A stretch of 64,000 bases of DNA, from assembly GCA_024036415.1 (NCBI GenBank), contig JAMWET010005068.1, positions 136,001 to 200,000 of the forward strand, in the 5' to 3' direction. How positions within the stretch are numbered: position 1 is the stretch's first letter; each line of letters starts with the position of its first letter. This DNA is from Prochilodus magdalenae. Its lineage: Eukaryota > Chordata > Actinopteri > Characiformes > Prochilodontidae. The translations under genes and the position numbers were made by a program. The notes under the pieces were generated by a model. The model made no database searches and was not told the origin of the DNA. It saw nothing but the letters and a program-made list of their open reading frames with translations. This document shows positions 31,780 to 61,984 of the stretch, piece after piece.

Positions 31780-32315
31780 ACACAAACGGTCATTTACGAC
31801 AGGATGAAGCTCTTTAAAAGAGACCACATGACTGAAATTAACATTTATTGGCTTTTATGAATGGTATTTGACGTTCCGTAGCGCAGCATTGCGTCTCTTT
31901 GCCTCACCGGCTCGACTTTTTGTTCTGTTAGCTTGTTAGCTCATCGGCGTTCTCGCACTACAATACCCAGTATGCATCGGGCGAATTCGTTCAACCACTG
32001 AGTAGGGGCGTGCGATACCACCGATATTCCACATGATCCTTTATCAAAGCTGATATTCCTAAACCGATACATTAAAGTATGTGGTTTTCAACAGGGATTA
32101 ATAGTACATGTGAATAAAATTATAAAAGTCTGACATAATTAAACTTCCAGTAATTACAGTCTCTCTTTCTCTCTGCTTCTATTTAAATAACATGCCTTAA
32201 AATTTCATTAATTGTTCCATAGAGTTTAAATCATTTGTTCCGCTAACCCAATACTTTACATGGAAATTCAGCAACTGAATGTGTTTTCATTAGATTTACG
32301 TTTAAAAATATATAT
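31780..32315. other. Intergenic, no recognised feature
   Basis: AT-rich sequence upstream of the mtmr3 promoter with no recognised gene or element. Confidence 0.4.
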
Positions 32316-32317
32316 AT

Positions 32318-32866
32318 ACACATCTAGAAATTTTTATTTTTAATTTTGATCATTCTAAATGGTCAGTGTCTCTAGTTGTACAGGTTCTGGGTTTGTGTTG
32401 GACCAGAATTCCTCAGTTCTATTTGATTCTCTACACTACTGGAACCATGTCTCTCAAACTCCAGATCAGATATTGTATTAGATCTGTGTATTTAGAAAAT
32501 CACTAATGACCTCCAGAAGCCTGTTTTTAGAACCATGCTCGCTGTGCGTTTCACCCCAGCCACCGCTCGCCAGTCTCTCTGTAGGTCACCTGAGGTCATC
32601 TTACGGTGGGTAAGGGACACTGAAATGGGGTGGCGCTCATCACGGTCAGTAGAGAGGGGGTTTGGCCCTCTGCCAGTCTGTAGCTGTGTTGTCCTGTGTG
32701 TTTGCTGCTGGACCTTGTTCTTATGAACCAGACGCTCACTGTATCTGCCAGTGAAGCTAGAAGCCAACCTTCTGTTCCTCACTAAGAACCTGCTGTACAT
32801 GTGTAGAGGCTGGTTTAGGAAGAAACTGGAGTGGGCTCTGATTTATTTCCAGATCTGTATATGTAA
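32318..32866 (-). mobile_element. Short Tc1-like element with 102-codon frame, copy A
   Basis: The right end ATTTCCAGATCTGTATATG matches the TIR of copies at 38357 and 48026; the left end is decayed. The minus strand keeps an open frame of 102 codons (32800-32492) beginning MYSRFLVRNRRLASSFTGRY and containing STDRDERHPISVSLTHRKMT and SGDLQRDWRAVAGV. The last two parts look like the helix-turn-helix N-terminal region of a Tc1 transposase. No DDE catalytic part follows. Confidence 0.75.
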
Positions 32867-33381
32867 AGAAAGTTGAACCATATAACCTTATAAAATAAGT
32901 ATATCTAATATCCTGCTGGGTGTTTTAGTGGTAGGGTATTAAAGGTGTACCACTGTATTTACCATATCACCATAAGAGGTCATATTACACCTTATAAGAC
33001 GTTTGCTTCTGAGTATATTTATGCATCAGCTATTTTGGGGGACAGATTAGAAACTGTACGCCACCATCATTTACAGTGATGAGAGATTAACAAGTTCATG
33101 TACTCGTAAATAAATAAACAAATAAAACTGGTCTTTTTGTGCTAGAACAGATTCCTAGAAGTGAACATCAGGATTGGATGTATAGATATGTAGGTATTGA
33201 TCCATTGCCCATCCTTACCTTAGAGATCCTTCCCTGGAATACAGAAATCCTTCTCTGAATGGAAATGTAAAATTACATACCTGATGTTCAGTTTCCTTGT
33301 GGAAACCTGGTCTGTTTCTGCATCAGGAAGCCAAACTTGCATTTTAAATTCCATAAAAATAAACAGCACGGCCAAGAGGTA

Positions 33382-33443
33382 ATATACTGAGGCCACAAAT
33401 TAAACTTTTCATAAATTAGCATATTAATTTGTGGCCTCAATAT
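33382..33443. repeat. Perfect-type hairpin inverted repeat
   Basis: ATACTGAGGCCACAAATTAA is followed after about 20 bases by TTAATTTGTGGCCTCAATAT. The arms of 20 bases pair nearly fully. It may be a minimal foldback element. Confidence 0.7.
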
Positions 33444-33870
33444 AACTTGTGGCTTTAATATGGTGAACTGGTGGACTGTGGTCTCAGTATATTGGTTTTC
33501 AGCCCAGCGTTTGTTCCAAAGTGCTTGTAAGTCTTCCAAAGTGGCTCATATCTGTGGGATACATCCGCAGAGGGGGGCTTCCCTGTGCTTAACCCATGAA
33601 GTCTCGTTCTACTGCAGCACCACTGTAGCATGCTTGGAGAAGGTGCAGTAGTGGCCCTTAGAAAGAAGCTAAATGAACAGGAAACAGAAATGGGTATGGT
33701 TGGTTGAATACGTAAATGTAAACTAGAATAATTTAACTTTTTTTTAAAAGATTTTCATTTAAGATCATTAAGCTGTAATTAAATTTTATTAAGCTCATTA
33801 CTACAACACAGTTATTTCAGTCATGGACACACTACTGCTGAATTAGCTCCAGGGAAAAGGATGGAGGGCA

Positions 33871-33892
33871 TATATATATATATATATATATA
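33871..33892. repeat. (TA)n microsatellite
   Basis: Pure alternating TA for about 22 bases. Confidence 0.95.
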
Positions 33893-33954
33893 CACTAATT
33901 GTTAAATGAATAGCTGCACAAATAGCTGTGTAGAGGGAATCAGCCAAGAGGGAT

Positions 33955-34665
33955 GAAACTCTGTGGGTAGGTTTAACATCATGAGACATTCCAATGATCC
34001 AAGTTTCATGCTCCGGCAAGGTCGTGTCTTAGCCCTGTATCTGACTGACCCAACACCACCATTACAGACATCCAGCGAGCAGTGGTGTCCTCCATGAGTC
34101 CTCCTGTTAGTGCAGCACCATCGGCAGACGGCTGCACCACGCAGGACTACACGCACACAGACCGTTACCACGACTGTCCTTAACACCACGTCCCGTCACC
34201 AAAGACTGCAGTGGTGTCGTACCAGACTGTCATGGAGTGACTCAGAATGGCAGCGGGTCATCTTCTGTGACGAGTCCTGCTTTAGTCTTGGTGGAGACGC
34301 CCAACGAATCCGTGTGTGGAGGCACCGTGGTCAGCACAGAGATGGACGGTTGGAAGAAGACCTGGTGTCCCTCCACCTCCACCCCTACCGCACCATCTGC
34401 AGGAACTGTGTGAGGATGTTCAAGCTGCATGGCATGGAGTATCACAGGACTCCATCAGGAACCTCTACAGCTCCATACCGAGACGTCTGGCGTGTTGGGT
34501 TAGCGAACACGGCGGCCCGATGCCATACTGAGAGACAGACTTCTGTATGTGTAGCTCAATAAATATTGATCATATCAGTCTAAACTTATCACCAGTTATT
34601 GATCCTGGTCTCCTTTATCCTCCTTCCCAACACACCTGCACTCCCACACCTCCTTCTGGGTGCAG
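33955..34665 (+). mobile_element. Tc1/mariner-like deletion derivative, copy 3
   Basis: The right end CCTCCTTCTGGGTGCAGC matches copies 1 and 2; the left end is eroded. The interior has the same fused fragments, DSEWQRVIFCDESCFSL then the C-terminal NLYSSIPRRLACWV. It shares with copy 2 the loss of the N-terminal helix-turn-helix part and has a further small deletion at the central junction. It is not in a gene. Confidence 0.82.
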
Positions 34666-35228
34666 CTGTTCTGTTGATGATGAGTGTATATGGTTGTAGT
34701 GTAAATGCATCACCTGATGTGGTTTAATGTGTCGGTGCTTGAGAGAGAGAAACCCACACAACACAGAGGCTTGTATACAATAATGTACTGTATTCAATGA
34801 TGGCTTGATACATATGATTAAAAGACACATGACATTTTCTTGCCCTCTCTTTAAAACCAAAGCTTAAGTGCTCTGCCCGATACGGTGATGCCGGATGAGT
34901 GCCAAAAAATGTGTGTGTAAAATGTCACGAGAAAAAGTGAGGAGGGGGAAACGTCTCTTACGGGGTGCACCGCCTTCTTCTGGCTGCTCAAACGAGGAAC
35001 AAGCGAACACTGAGGTACACCCCCCCCACGCCCCCACCCCCAGCCAAAGTCAAATAAATTCAGCATTCCAGTCAACGTCTCTGAAGCCGAGGCCTTCCAC
35101 CCTACAGCAGCTCACTCTGGACAGGTTACACTAAGGGCTCTGAGACACGCCGAGCTCACTCTACACCCAAGCACCGGAGTAACAGTTTGTCATGGCCGGA
35201 ATCAATATGAGGTAAAGACCCATCAGTC

Positions 35229-35462
35229 TTAGGCGCTTCCCGCTACGTCACCCAACAGTCTTCCAGTTCTACTTCCGGCACGCAGGGATCCGGTTCTCCA
35301 AGCTTTAGGGAGCGCAAGTGCTGACTTCTTCAGATAATACAAAAGACGACGTACGAGTTCGTCCGGAAGGAAACGGAGGAAAAGAGCATGCAAGGAAAAG
35401 AAAAGGCATAACGATAGATAGAACCAAAACAGACCCCAGAGCTGCAGGACAGTTCCTCTCAC
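35229..35462 (-). CDS. Hypothetical 77-residue frame with hydrophobic segment
   Basis: The frame starts MRGTVLQLWGLFWFYLSLCL, with a hydrophobic stretch of about 25 residues, then PDELVRRLLYYLKKSALALP and an Arg/Gly-rich tail to TAA. I do not recognise the family. The 3' part lies over a GC-rich piece with ACTTCCGG (ETS-like) and TACGTCA (CRE-like) motifs near 35250-35280, which suggests promoter DNA rather than coding DNA. A chance frame is at least as likely as a small gene. Confidence 0.15.
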   Translation of the reverse strand: MRGTVLQLWGLFWFYLSLCLFFSLHALFLRFLPDELVRRLLYYLKKSALALPKAWRTGSLRAGSRTGRLLGDVAGSA

Positions 35463-35533
35463 TCAGGTGACGACATGTGCGGTGTTCTGGGCAGCAGTGC
35501 AGGGAGAGCTGAAGGGGAACTCCACTGAGATTT

Positions 35534-35697
35534 GGGCTGACGCTCTTATCCAGAGCGACCTACAGGGTTATTAGTTTTACAGGTGGGCCAGGGCGGTGTT
35601 GGGAGTCTGGCCCAAGGACCTAGACTGGGATTCGAACCCCCGTCTCCCACATAGCTCTCAGGTGGGTAGTGGTGTTAACTGCTGAGTCACACCAACA
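35534..35697 (-). mobile_element. tRNA-derived SINE
   Basis: GACGCTCTTATCCAGAGCGA, GGTGTTGGGAGTCTGGCCC, GGGATTCGAACCCCCGTCTC and GGTGTTAACTGCTGAGTCAC give the body, B box and A box of the SINE family in antisense. Confidence 0.75.
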
Positions 35698-35779
35698 CTT
35701 AAATGATTAGTATGTAAACAGAGTCATCCCGAGCGGTTCGACTAGGGAAACTTACTGGGTCATATTTGAGACTTGTGGA

Positions 35780-37600
35780 TCATCTGGTGCCTATAATCCC
35801 CCTCACATTAACTTATTATATGAAATTCACTGCATACATTGCGATCTTAGCAATACGTACAAGTAAAATATTCATATTCATTAATAACTCCTTCAAATTC
35901 TCATTTGTAGCTTGATTTTAAAAGATTATCACACTCATTTCCGGATTTTCTTTCCTGTTTTCCTGTTATATTTTGTCTATATGAACTAATATATTGGCAG
36001 ATCATTTAGCATGTTTTAAGCTAATTCCTTAAAGCAAAATTGGCAAAATGATCTGCCAACATATTAATAACTGGCTTATTAAAATGACCCAAAAGAAGCA
36101 AGAACAATAATCTGTATATGGGTACAATAATCTCAAAATTAGATTTAACAAACCTCAAAACATGATAAATATGAGGCACATAAACAAAATGCAAGATATA
36201 TTTACGTGGGAAGATCTCACTTTTTGCAGTGTAGTTGTTAATATGCTGCCTGATGTCTGGGTCACTGTTTACAATAGCTTTACAGGGGTTTTGGGCTTCA
36301 GTGTATTTTAACGAACATTAAAAGGTGGAGGCGTACATGCAGGGTGTTGTAATTAAACTATATTCATTTGGCTTGACCACTATTTCTCTGTTATCAGTGT
36401 CACTTACAAAAACTCAAAAAACTGCAAAAATGAACTTTTCCTAGTTGACTTATCTTGTATTTCTAATTTTAAGATTTTATAAGCTTTTTTTTAAAACTTA
36501 TTCATTTTAATAAGCCAAATTCTTACTAATTTTACTTTTTTAAGAAACCTTTTAAGAAACCTGCCCGACCAGCCAAATGATCTGTGAGGTATACCGAGAA
36601 TAATATTGGCTCACTAAAATTAAAACAAGTCTATTAAAACAAAAACTAAAGACTGAAATAAAAATATAATATTCTTAAAATTAGTTTACATCAATCTTAA
36701 AATAATATATATTATAAACCGAAGTTCCTGGGGGATATACCTTGTATTTCTAATTTTAGGATCGTTGTAGGCTTATTATAAGATATTGTAACTTAGTGAT
36801 TTTAGTAAGCCAAGTTTTCTTGCTATGTTGGCAGATAAATGTAATTATTTTGCTTAAAACAAGTAAAGAAAGCCTGAAAATAATATTAAAATAAGCTTTA
36901 AAGAATCTCAAATTAAGAATTTTAAGGTAAATAAATTAGATACAGTATCATGTTACTTGTCCAGCTCTCAGTGTGTATTGTAAACATAGTGACCCCTGGT
37001 TCCCAAATGGTTCCCATATCTTCCTCTATGAACCGCTTGGCATCAAACTGCCTACAAAGACTTTCTGTTTATCTTAACAAATTAATTTGCCCAGAGTTAT
37101 GAAGAGTTCCCCTTCAAGCGGGCAGCTGCAGAGTTTCTTCACAGGTACACTTTGCAGGTGCCTAACAGCCTTACTCACTTTTAACTGCCGCGTGCCAAAA
37201 GGACACACCTCCACGATACAGTCTGCATTCAGCACGGACTAAAACCACCTAGTTTAAATCTTATCATTGTAATTTTGAGATTATGTAAGATCATTTTAAG
37301 CACCACTTTCCAGATATTTCTAAATATTGTTTCAAATACTTTTAGTAAGGCAGTTTTTTCTCACTCTATTGGCAAATAAAGTTGCTAATTTTAATAAATT
37401 AAAAACGATATTGGCCAAATTATCTGCCAATGTAGTGAGAAAAATCGTCTTCCCAAATTTACTTTGAAAACTGACATAAAAATGACTCAGGAAAGTCAGA
37501 TTATCTTAAAATAAGCTTCCAACAATCTCAAAATCAGAATTTTAAGAGATTATAACTACGTATAAGATCGTTTCCAGCGCTGAAATCTCATTTGTGTAAG
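35780..37600. repeat. Cluster of palindromic CTGCAAAAA-type MITEs
   Basis: Several overlapping, decayed copies of one AT-rich family. Shared words are TGGCAGATAA or its complement, TTAAAACAAG, TTTTAAGAT, AAATGATCT and TCTCACTATATTGG. Each word appears in both orientations within single copies, so the element folds on itself. No coding frame. The same family fills many cux2 introns but was not seen below 31 kb. Confidence 0.7.
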
Positions 37601-37748
37601 TGAGCTTCAACATGAGCACCACTAATTAGTCCCTCTCCTGATTTCAGCTCTCAGCACCTCTCATCTACGCTCCGGGTTGCTCTGAGCTTTCCACCAAAAG
37701 CCAGCAAATTCGGCTGAACAATGGAATCCCTTCACGTCACAGGAAGCA

Positions 37749-37776
37749 AACAAACAAACAAACAAACAAACAAACG
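37749..37776. repeat. (CAAA)n microsatellite
   Basis: About six pure ACAA units. Confidence 0.9.
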
Positions 37777-38252
37777 AAACAACCCAATCAAGTGAACGGT
37801 GGTGGTGAACGGGTAAAGCTGACCAGTGACGTGACCTGACAGGTTCTTGTAAAGCTTAAAGAAGCAAGACTACCCTGAGAGAAGTTTCTAGGACATGGGC
37901 GAGCTTGCCAGACGAGGTCTGACTCTGTGTGTTTGGTTAATATAACTGTACACTCTATTTTCTGTTAATATATCAGCACGCTAGTGTCGAGAACCCCTAT
38001 GACTTCTCAGTAAATGTGTAATATTTATATATCTATACACGTGTTTATAATTCCCATCCTCAGTACTAGTTAGACATGTGCAAGTGTCACTACCGACTTC
38101 AACAACACATCAAGGCGGAGACGTGTGGAACACCAACGTTAGAGGGCCTTCCCAACCCAAACTTCTCCCCCTCTCCTCGCGGCTTTCACGCGGTAAGTGC
38201 TGTAAGTAGTTCTCACGCGAGGTACAGAACGCCTATACATGTTCCGAGAGAC

Positions 38253-38287
<35 letters not shown>

Positions 38288-38356
38288 AGAAAGAAGAAAC
38301 AGATAACCCCAGTAGGAAAAACAGCACTTATAATAGTGTCAAATTATGGATTACAT

Positions 38357-38890
38357 ATATATACAGCTCCGGAAATAAATCAGAGAACACTCCAGCTCCT
38401 TCTTCAATCAGCCTCTCCACATGTACAGCAGGTTCTCAGTGAGGAACCGAAGGCTGGGTTCTAGCTTTACTGGCAGATACAGTGAGCGTCTGGTTCATAA
38501 GAACAAGGTCCAGCAGCAAACACACAGGACAACACAGCTACAGACTGGCAGAGGGCCAAACCCACTCTCTACTGACCGTGATGAGCGCCACCTCATTCCA
38601 ATGTCCCTTACCCACCGTAAGATGACCTCGAGTGACCTACAGAGAGACTGGCGAGCGGTGGCTGGGGTGAGACGCACAGCGAGCATGGTTCTAAAAACAG
38701 GCTTCTGGAGGTCATTAGTGATTTTCTAAATACACAGATCTAATACAATATCTGATCTGGAGTTTGGGAGACATGGTTCCAGTAGAGTAGAGAATCAAAC
38801 AGAACCAACACAAACCCAAAACCTGTACAGCTAGAGATGCTGATCAGGTACAGGTGGGCTCCTAGACTTTTCCAGAGCTGTGTATATATG
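38357..38890 (+). mobile_element. Short Tc1-like element with 102-codon frame, copy B
   Basis: The ends ATACAGCTCCGGAAATAAAT and CCAGAGCTGTGTATAT are inverted repeats. The plus strand keeps the 102-codon frame 38421-38729 (MYSRFSVRNRRLGSSFTGRY ... SLTHRKMTSSDLQRDWRAV ... VLKTGFWRSLVIF). The frame has the same length and ending as copies A and C, with several substitutions. It resembles only the N-terminal DNA-binding part of Tc1 transposases. Confidence 0.8.
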
Positions 38891-39484
38891 TAAACAGGAT
38901 TTGAAACAGCAGCAGGACGCCCAAACGTCTAGGCCTGTTTCTACGTCGAGCCAACGCTTCGTGAGAGAGCTTGGGTCGGGGCGGAGCTTTATTAGCTGTC
39001 ACGTGAGCACGAAGGAAACGAAGGGGGTATTAGAACCATGTTTGGGTCAACAGTTCAGGGTGTTTGACCTTTGACCTTCTTTTCTTGATTTTGATATTAG
39101 TGGAAAACTGGAATCAACAACCGATAAAAACAGCAAACAGGGAGCCTCGCTGAGTCCACGGAACAGACTTCCAAACCAGGGTCGACTGTAAATGTGATAC
39201 GTAGGATCCAGAAAGCCGAGCTTTAACAGTCAGCTGTGCTCATTCGAATTCATAGTCTCCTGGCGAGGACATGGCGAGGACAGTCGCTGCAGTCCCATCG
39301 ACGACAAGCGGTCGCCGTCATACACTGCCAATAAAGCGAGGTTATATCTAGTACCGGAACCGGTACCGGAAACTTCCAGATATTTCATTAAGCCATATTT
39401 CTCACTGTACTGGCTTTCTCTATAATGTGTTCTGTTTTAGGCTAATTTCTTTAAATACATAAAGGATCCGCTAATAAAGTGGGT

Positions 39485-39612
39485 ACAAAGGGTGTGTACT
39501 GGTTCAGACTCTCATCAGGTGGAGCTGTTCAGTGGACCACTGTACAGTCTTTAAGACCACCAACACCATCCAGGTAGAAGGGGGGTATTTAAACTTTTGA
39601 CTGGTGGTGTAA
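39485..39612. mobile_element. CAGTCAAAAGTTT MITE, right-end fragment
   Basis: GGTTCAGACTCTCATCAGGT, GGAGCTGTTCAGTGGACCAC and AAACTTTTGACTGGTGGTG repeat the right third of the elements at 40408 and 45190. Confidence 0.75.
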
Positions 39613-39659
39613 CTTGACTGTACCTGGCAGTCCTGTGAAATTTCAGATTAGATCTGTGA

Positions 39660-40345
39660 CACAATTGTTTTGATATCGACAGGTACAGTGATCCTGTATC
39701 CGGTCTGTATGTCTTATAATTCTCATTTTGAGACTGTTGCAGGCTAATTTAGATTTATTAAACTTATTTCCAGACCCTTTTCTGATCAGTTCTAAGTTAA
39801 TTTCGTATAATACATAAAATAATCTGCAGATAAAGTGAGAAAATGTAAATTTTCACATTTCTGGAAATAAAAAATGAGCTTCCCACGACCTCAGAACGAG
39901 AACGTAAGATATATACACCAGACATAAGATAACTGTACCTGCCAAACTCGCAGTGTGCAGTAAACAGGATTGGAGGCTGGGTCTTCTAGGGCGATTTCTG
40001 GCATGTCCATCAAATCAGAGAAAACAGCAACTCTGCAAAAATCTATACCTTGGCAAGTAAAATGATCTTATATCTGGTTGATCTTAAAATACCCATGGCT
40101 GTAAGCCCATTTGAAGATGATTTAACTTCATTTCAGATCATCTTTATGTTCCAGGTAATCCAGGTAAGCTCTACTGGCAGATATTTCAGAAATGTGCCTG
40201 AAACTAACATCACTTAAAACAAGTTTAACACCTACCTGAAAATAAGATAAAAAAAATTCTCATAAAATGAGAATCGTACGATATTTTAACTAGATATTAA
40301 ATAAATTTACTCGCCAAGATATTGTTTTTGCAGAGTCCTGGATAT
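39660..40345. repeat. Palindromic CTGCAAAAA-type MITE copies
   Basis: Two copies: 39700-39960 and 40029-40345. The second starts ACTCTGCAAAAATCTATACC and ends TTTTTGCAGAGTCCTGG, showing its inverted ends. Non-coding and AT-rich. Confidence 0.65.
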
Positions 40346-40407
40346 TCCATCCAACAGTCCAGCAAATTCATGCTTATTGGTATCATGTAGCTAATGAGGT
40401 TATACAC

Positions 40408-40962
40408 TACCAGTCAAAAGTTTAGAGACGCCCCTCCTAGCAGGTTCTCCTTCTGTGTCTCTTAAAGCTCTACTGTGAATAACAGTGACACCAAACTATA
40501 AACTAGCCCTCATGGAATTAACCAGTCCACCTTAAACCCCTCCAGAATGGTGGTATCCAGTCCACCTTAACCCCCTCCAGAGTGGAGCTGTACAGGAGGA
40601 TGGAGCAGCTTCCTTACCCTGCAGTGGAGCTGATAGAACAAGGTTTATTACTAAGCAGGTTTGGAGCGATTCTATTGGTCGGTCCATCATGAATATTCAC
40701 TAACCTGAAAGGAGAACTAGAGCTTTTACACTGTGCAGAAAAAGAGATCAAAGTTTTTACACCACTAAATATATATTAGAGGTGGAGATATGGAGGAGGA
40801 CCATACTGTGTACATCAGGAGTAGATGTGGTGTATCGGGATATGGACTGGGTCAGACTCTCAGCAGGTGGAGCTGTTCAGTGTACCACTGTAGAGTCTAT
40901 AAGACCACCAGCTACATCCAGTTAGAGGGGTGTACCTGAACTTTTGACTGGAAGTGTAACTT
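40408..40962. mobile_element. CAGTCAAAAGTTT MITE, complete copy
   Basis: The ends CACTACCAGTCAAAAGTTTA and TGAACTTTTGACTGGAAGTG are inverted. The interior of about 550 bases has no transposase. It contains TCCACCTTAAACCCCTCCAG in two near-tandem copies. Closely similar to 45190-45815. Confidence 0.85.
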
Positions 40963-40974
40963 GGCAGTCCTGTG

Positions 40975-41390
40975 ATATTTCAGATTAGATCTGTGACACA
41001 ATCAGATGACATGTACCTCCAAAAGAATGCTGATATCGACCGGTACAGTGATCCTGTATCTGGTCTATATGTCCTATATTTCTCATTTTGAGACCGTTGC
41101 AGGCTAATTTAGGGTTATTAAGGTTATTAAACTTATTTCCAGAGATTTTTACTCATTTTAGGTCGTTTTAGTTTGCCAAATCTTCTCTCTTTTTTAAAAT
41201 CAGTCACTTAAATGATTATTTTACCAAACTTTGTTTGAAACAAGCCAAATTATCTGCGACTATAGTGAGAGAAATTGGCATACAAATTATGAATTATCTT
41301 TAAATTGGCTTACAACAACCTTATAACGAGAATTCTGAGATATATCCACTTCATAAAGGATAACTGTACTGGCCAAAATCTAACGTTGTG
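40975..41390. repeat. Palindromic CTGCAAAAA-type MITE copy
   Basis: TCTCATTTTGAGACCGTTGC, TTATCTGCGACTATAGTGAG and TTATAACGAGAATTCTGAGA are the family words in both orientations. Confidence 0.6.
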
Positions 41391-41394
41391 CCGT

Positions 41395-42084
41395 CTGATT
41401 CTTGTTTTTGTCCTTCAGTGTACAGTCCAGCTCCGTCTGCTGTAACGCAGTGTTGGTATGATGGCATCTCCAGTAAATTCCCGTACTCAGAATCCCTACA
41501 GCTCAAAATGAAAGGAGAAGGACAAGGCAGAAAGAGCGGACGGTTACTCTGAAACATGTGCCGCTAACCGCTCCCAGCTGACTCGGCTATCTCCCCAGTT
41601 TCTCTCGAAATGGGCTTTGAGGCTTGTTTCCAGCTTATCGTGACCGGATCCAAATGTTTGGGCCAAAGAACTGACGGGGATCAGATCCGCGTTTCAAAAC
41701 CGTGACGCTGAGGTAAGCGGCCTTGCCCTGGCCCACGTCTGCGTGAAGAGGTCACTGCATCGGAGGGAGAGTCGAGGTAATCGGAAAGTAAATTATGAGG
41801 ACAATGAAGCACAATGCTCTACACAAGTGGCGAACAGTTCACTGGCTTCCAGGTGCACACAAGGCCCTATTGTAAACCTCAAAGAATCTTCAAAAAGGAA
41901 AAAAAAAAAAACAACAACAAAAAAAACACTAAAAACAAAAAAAGCCCCCCAAAAAACAAACAAAAAATAAAAAAAAATTAAAAAAAACTTTTTACTGAAG
42001 TTTCTATCGTTCCACTTTTTTTTTTTACACTTCCTTTTTTTCCTTTTTTCTCACTTTTTGCTGGATTTTTCCCACGTTTTCACT
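41395..42084. other. Intergenic sequence next to the cux2 3' end
   Basis: No gene seen. A plus-strand A-rich tract at 41894-41990 faces a T-rich tract at 42010-42090, forming a large imperfect A/T inverted repeat. A frame of 75 codons that runs into the A tract is low-complexity and not supported. Confidence 0.5.
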
Positions 42085-42916
42085 TTTTTTAATCGCTCAA
42101 GTATATCACAGGTTACTAACTATAGAGGATAAGAGGGTAAGTTGAGTACCATGCTACATCTTGTTCGGAGAAGGCTATTGCAGACAATTTCTACAGCACG
42201 TACAACCACATATTATACGCTTGTGTAACAAAGGTTCCAAAACATGTCACCAAGAAACTAAGTACATACGCATTGTTCACTATTTAGAGTCTTTTAAGGA
42301 CTATCCCTCAGTCAGTACGAAGTTCTCACGGTATATGACTTTAACTGTCCCGTCTTACAGACAAAATCTGAAAAATTGCTATTCAAAAAGTAGCAAATTT
42401 GGTCAGTGTCTTTTTTTTTTTCTTTAAATAAGTAGTGCTTTTTGATGGCTTAAGACAGAGGTCTCATTGGAAATAATCTCACCCAGTGGCAATCTACAGG
42501 ACTTCAGTGTGCATTTTATGACACCATAGCTGCAAAGTCTTCACGTCAAAGAGTACGTCTCTCCTTCATTGTTTAAAACACGACAGCTAGCGCTGTAACA
42601 TAGAAGTCAAAGTAAGATCCTTTTATCAAAATACCTAAAACACGTTTATAAATATTTTTTTTTTCCTTAAAAGTCTTTGACGGGGAGATATCGGGTTTCT
42701 GTCTGCGAGGGCTGGAGAGTATCACTCTTTTTTTATCATTATTATTATTATTATTATTAATATTTTTTAATCTGTGTTCCTTGTGAGGCCACCCAGACAG
42801 GGGAAGGTGGAGCCTAGCTCCAAACTTTAGAACGGGGAACCTCCTGAAGAGCCTTTTCCAGAGTAAGTTCTCTTACAGAGACTTCAGTGTCTGGGGCAGG
42901 AACTAGCAGCGTGGCC
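42085..42916 (-). other. cux2: Probable proximal 3' UTR of cux2
   Basis: The cux2 stop is at 42919-42917. Below it, no coding exon is found. A minus-strand ATTAAA (plus TTTAAT) lies near 42087, a candidate polyadenylation signal. A long ATT triplet tract sits at about 42730-42765. The real end may be further left. Confidence 0.4.
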
Positions 42917-61232
<18,316 letters not shown>

Positions 61233-61434
61233 CTTCATAACGGAAAATCAGAAGACAGTATGAAATATGAATCTGCATCTCAGTCTGCTTTATGAACTTT
61301 AAGGTCATTAGAACCATCTGTAAAACAGCGTCACCCAGTACCGTAGCTACTTCACAGCAAGAAATTCAGCAGATTTTTACAAAACTCACACACATCTTCA
61401 TCATGTCCTTGCTACGCTAATGCCTAAATACCTT

Positions 61435-61925
61435 GGCCTAAATAATGATGTGTACATTTTCTTTATTTTTAAATTTGTATTTATTTATTCATATTATTTA
61501 GCATTTTTAATTTATTTAACTTATTTAACATTTTTTAATTTATTCATATTATTTTGTATTTTTTTTATTTATTCAAATTATTTAGCATGTTTTTATTCAT
61601 TTAAATTATTTTCTTTTTATTATTTATTTATATTATTTAGCATTTTTTATTTATTCATATTATTTTCTTTTTATTATTTATATTATTTAAAAAAAATATT
61701 TATTCATATTATTTTGTATTTTTTTTATTCATTCATATTATTTTCTTTTTATTATTTATATTATTTATCATTTTTTATTTATTCATATTACTTTGTATTT
61801 ATTAATTTATTCATATTATTTTGTATGTATTATTTATTCATACTATTGTGTATTTATTAGTTATTCATATTAGTATTATTATTATTATTTATTTACATAA
61901 TTTAATATTATTTATATTAATATCA
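61435..61925. repeat. AT-rich TTTATTCATATTATTT minisatellite-like block
   Basis: Irregular units TTTATTCATATTATTTAGCA and TTTTTTATTTATTCATATTA repeat about 15 times. A 146-codon Tyr/Phe/Ile-rich plus frame is an artefact of this. Confidence 0.9.
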
Positions 61926-61984
61926 AACACTGGTTTCCTCCAGTGAGCCTTTAAATACCTGAAAAGTTTCCTTGAGATTTACCC

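Noticed and set aside
41743..41970. 75-codon frame ending in a Lys/Thr-rich tail
   Set aside because: The tail is the translation of a poly-A-rich tract; nothing before it is recognisable.
61420..61860. 146-codon Tyr/Phe/Ile-rich plus frame resembling a membrane protein
   Set aside because: It is a translation of the AT-rich TTTATTCATATTATTT repeat.
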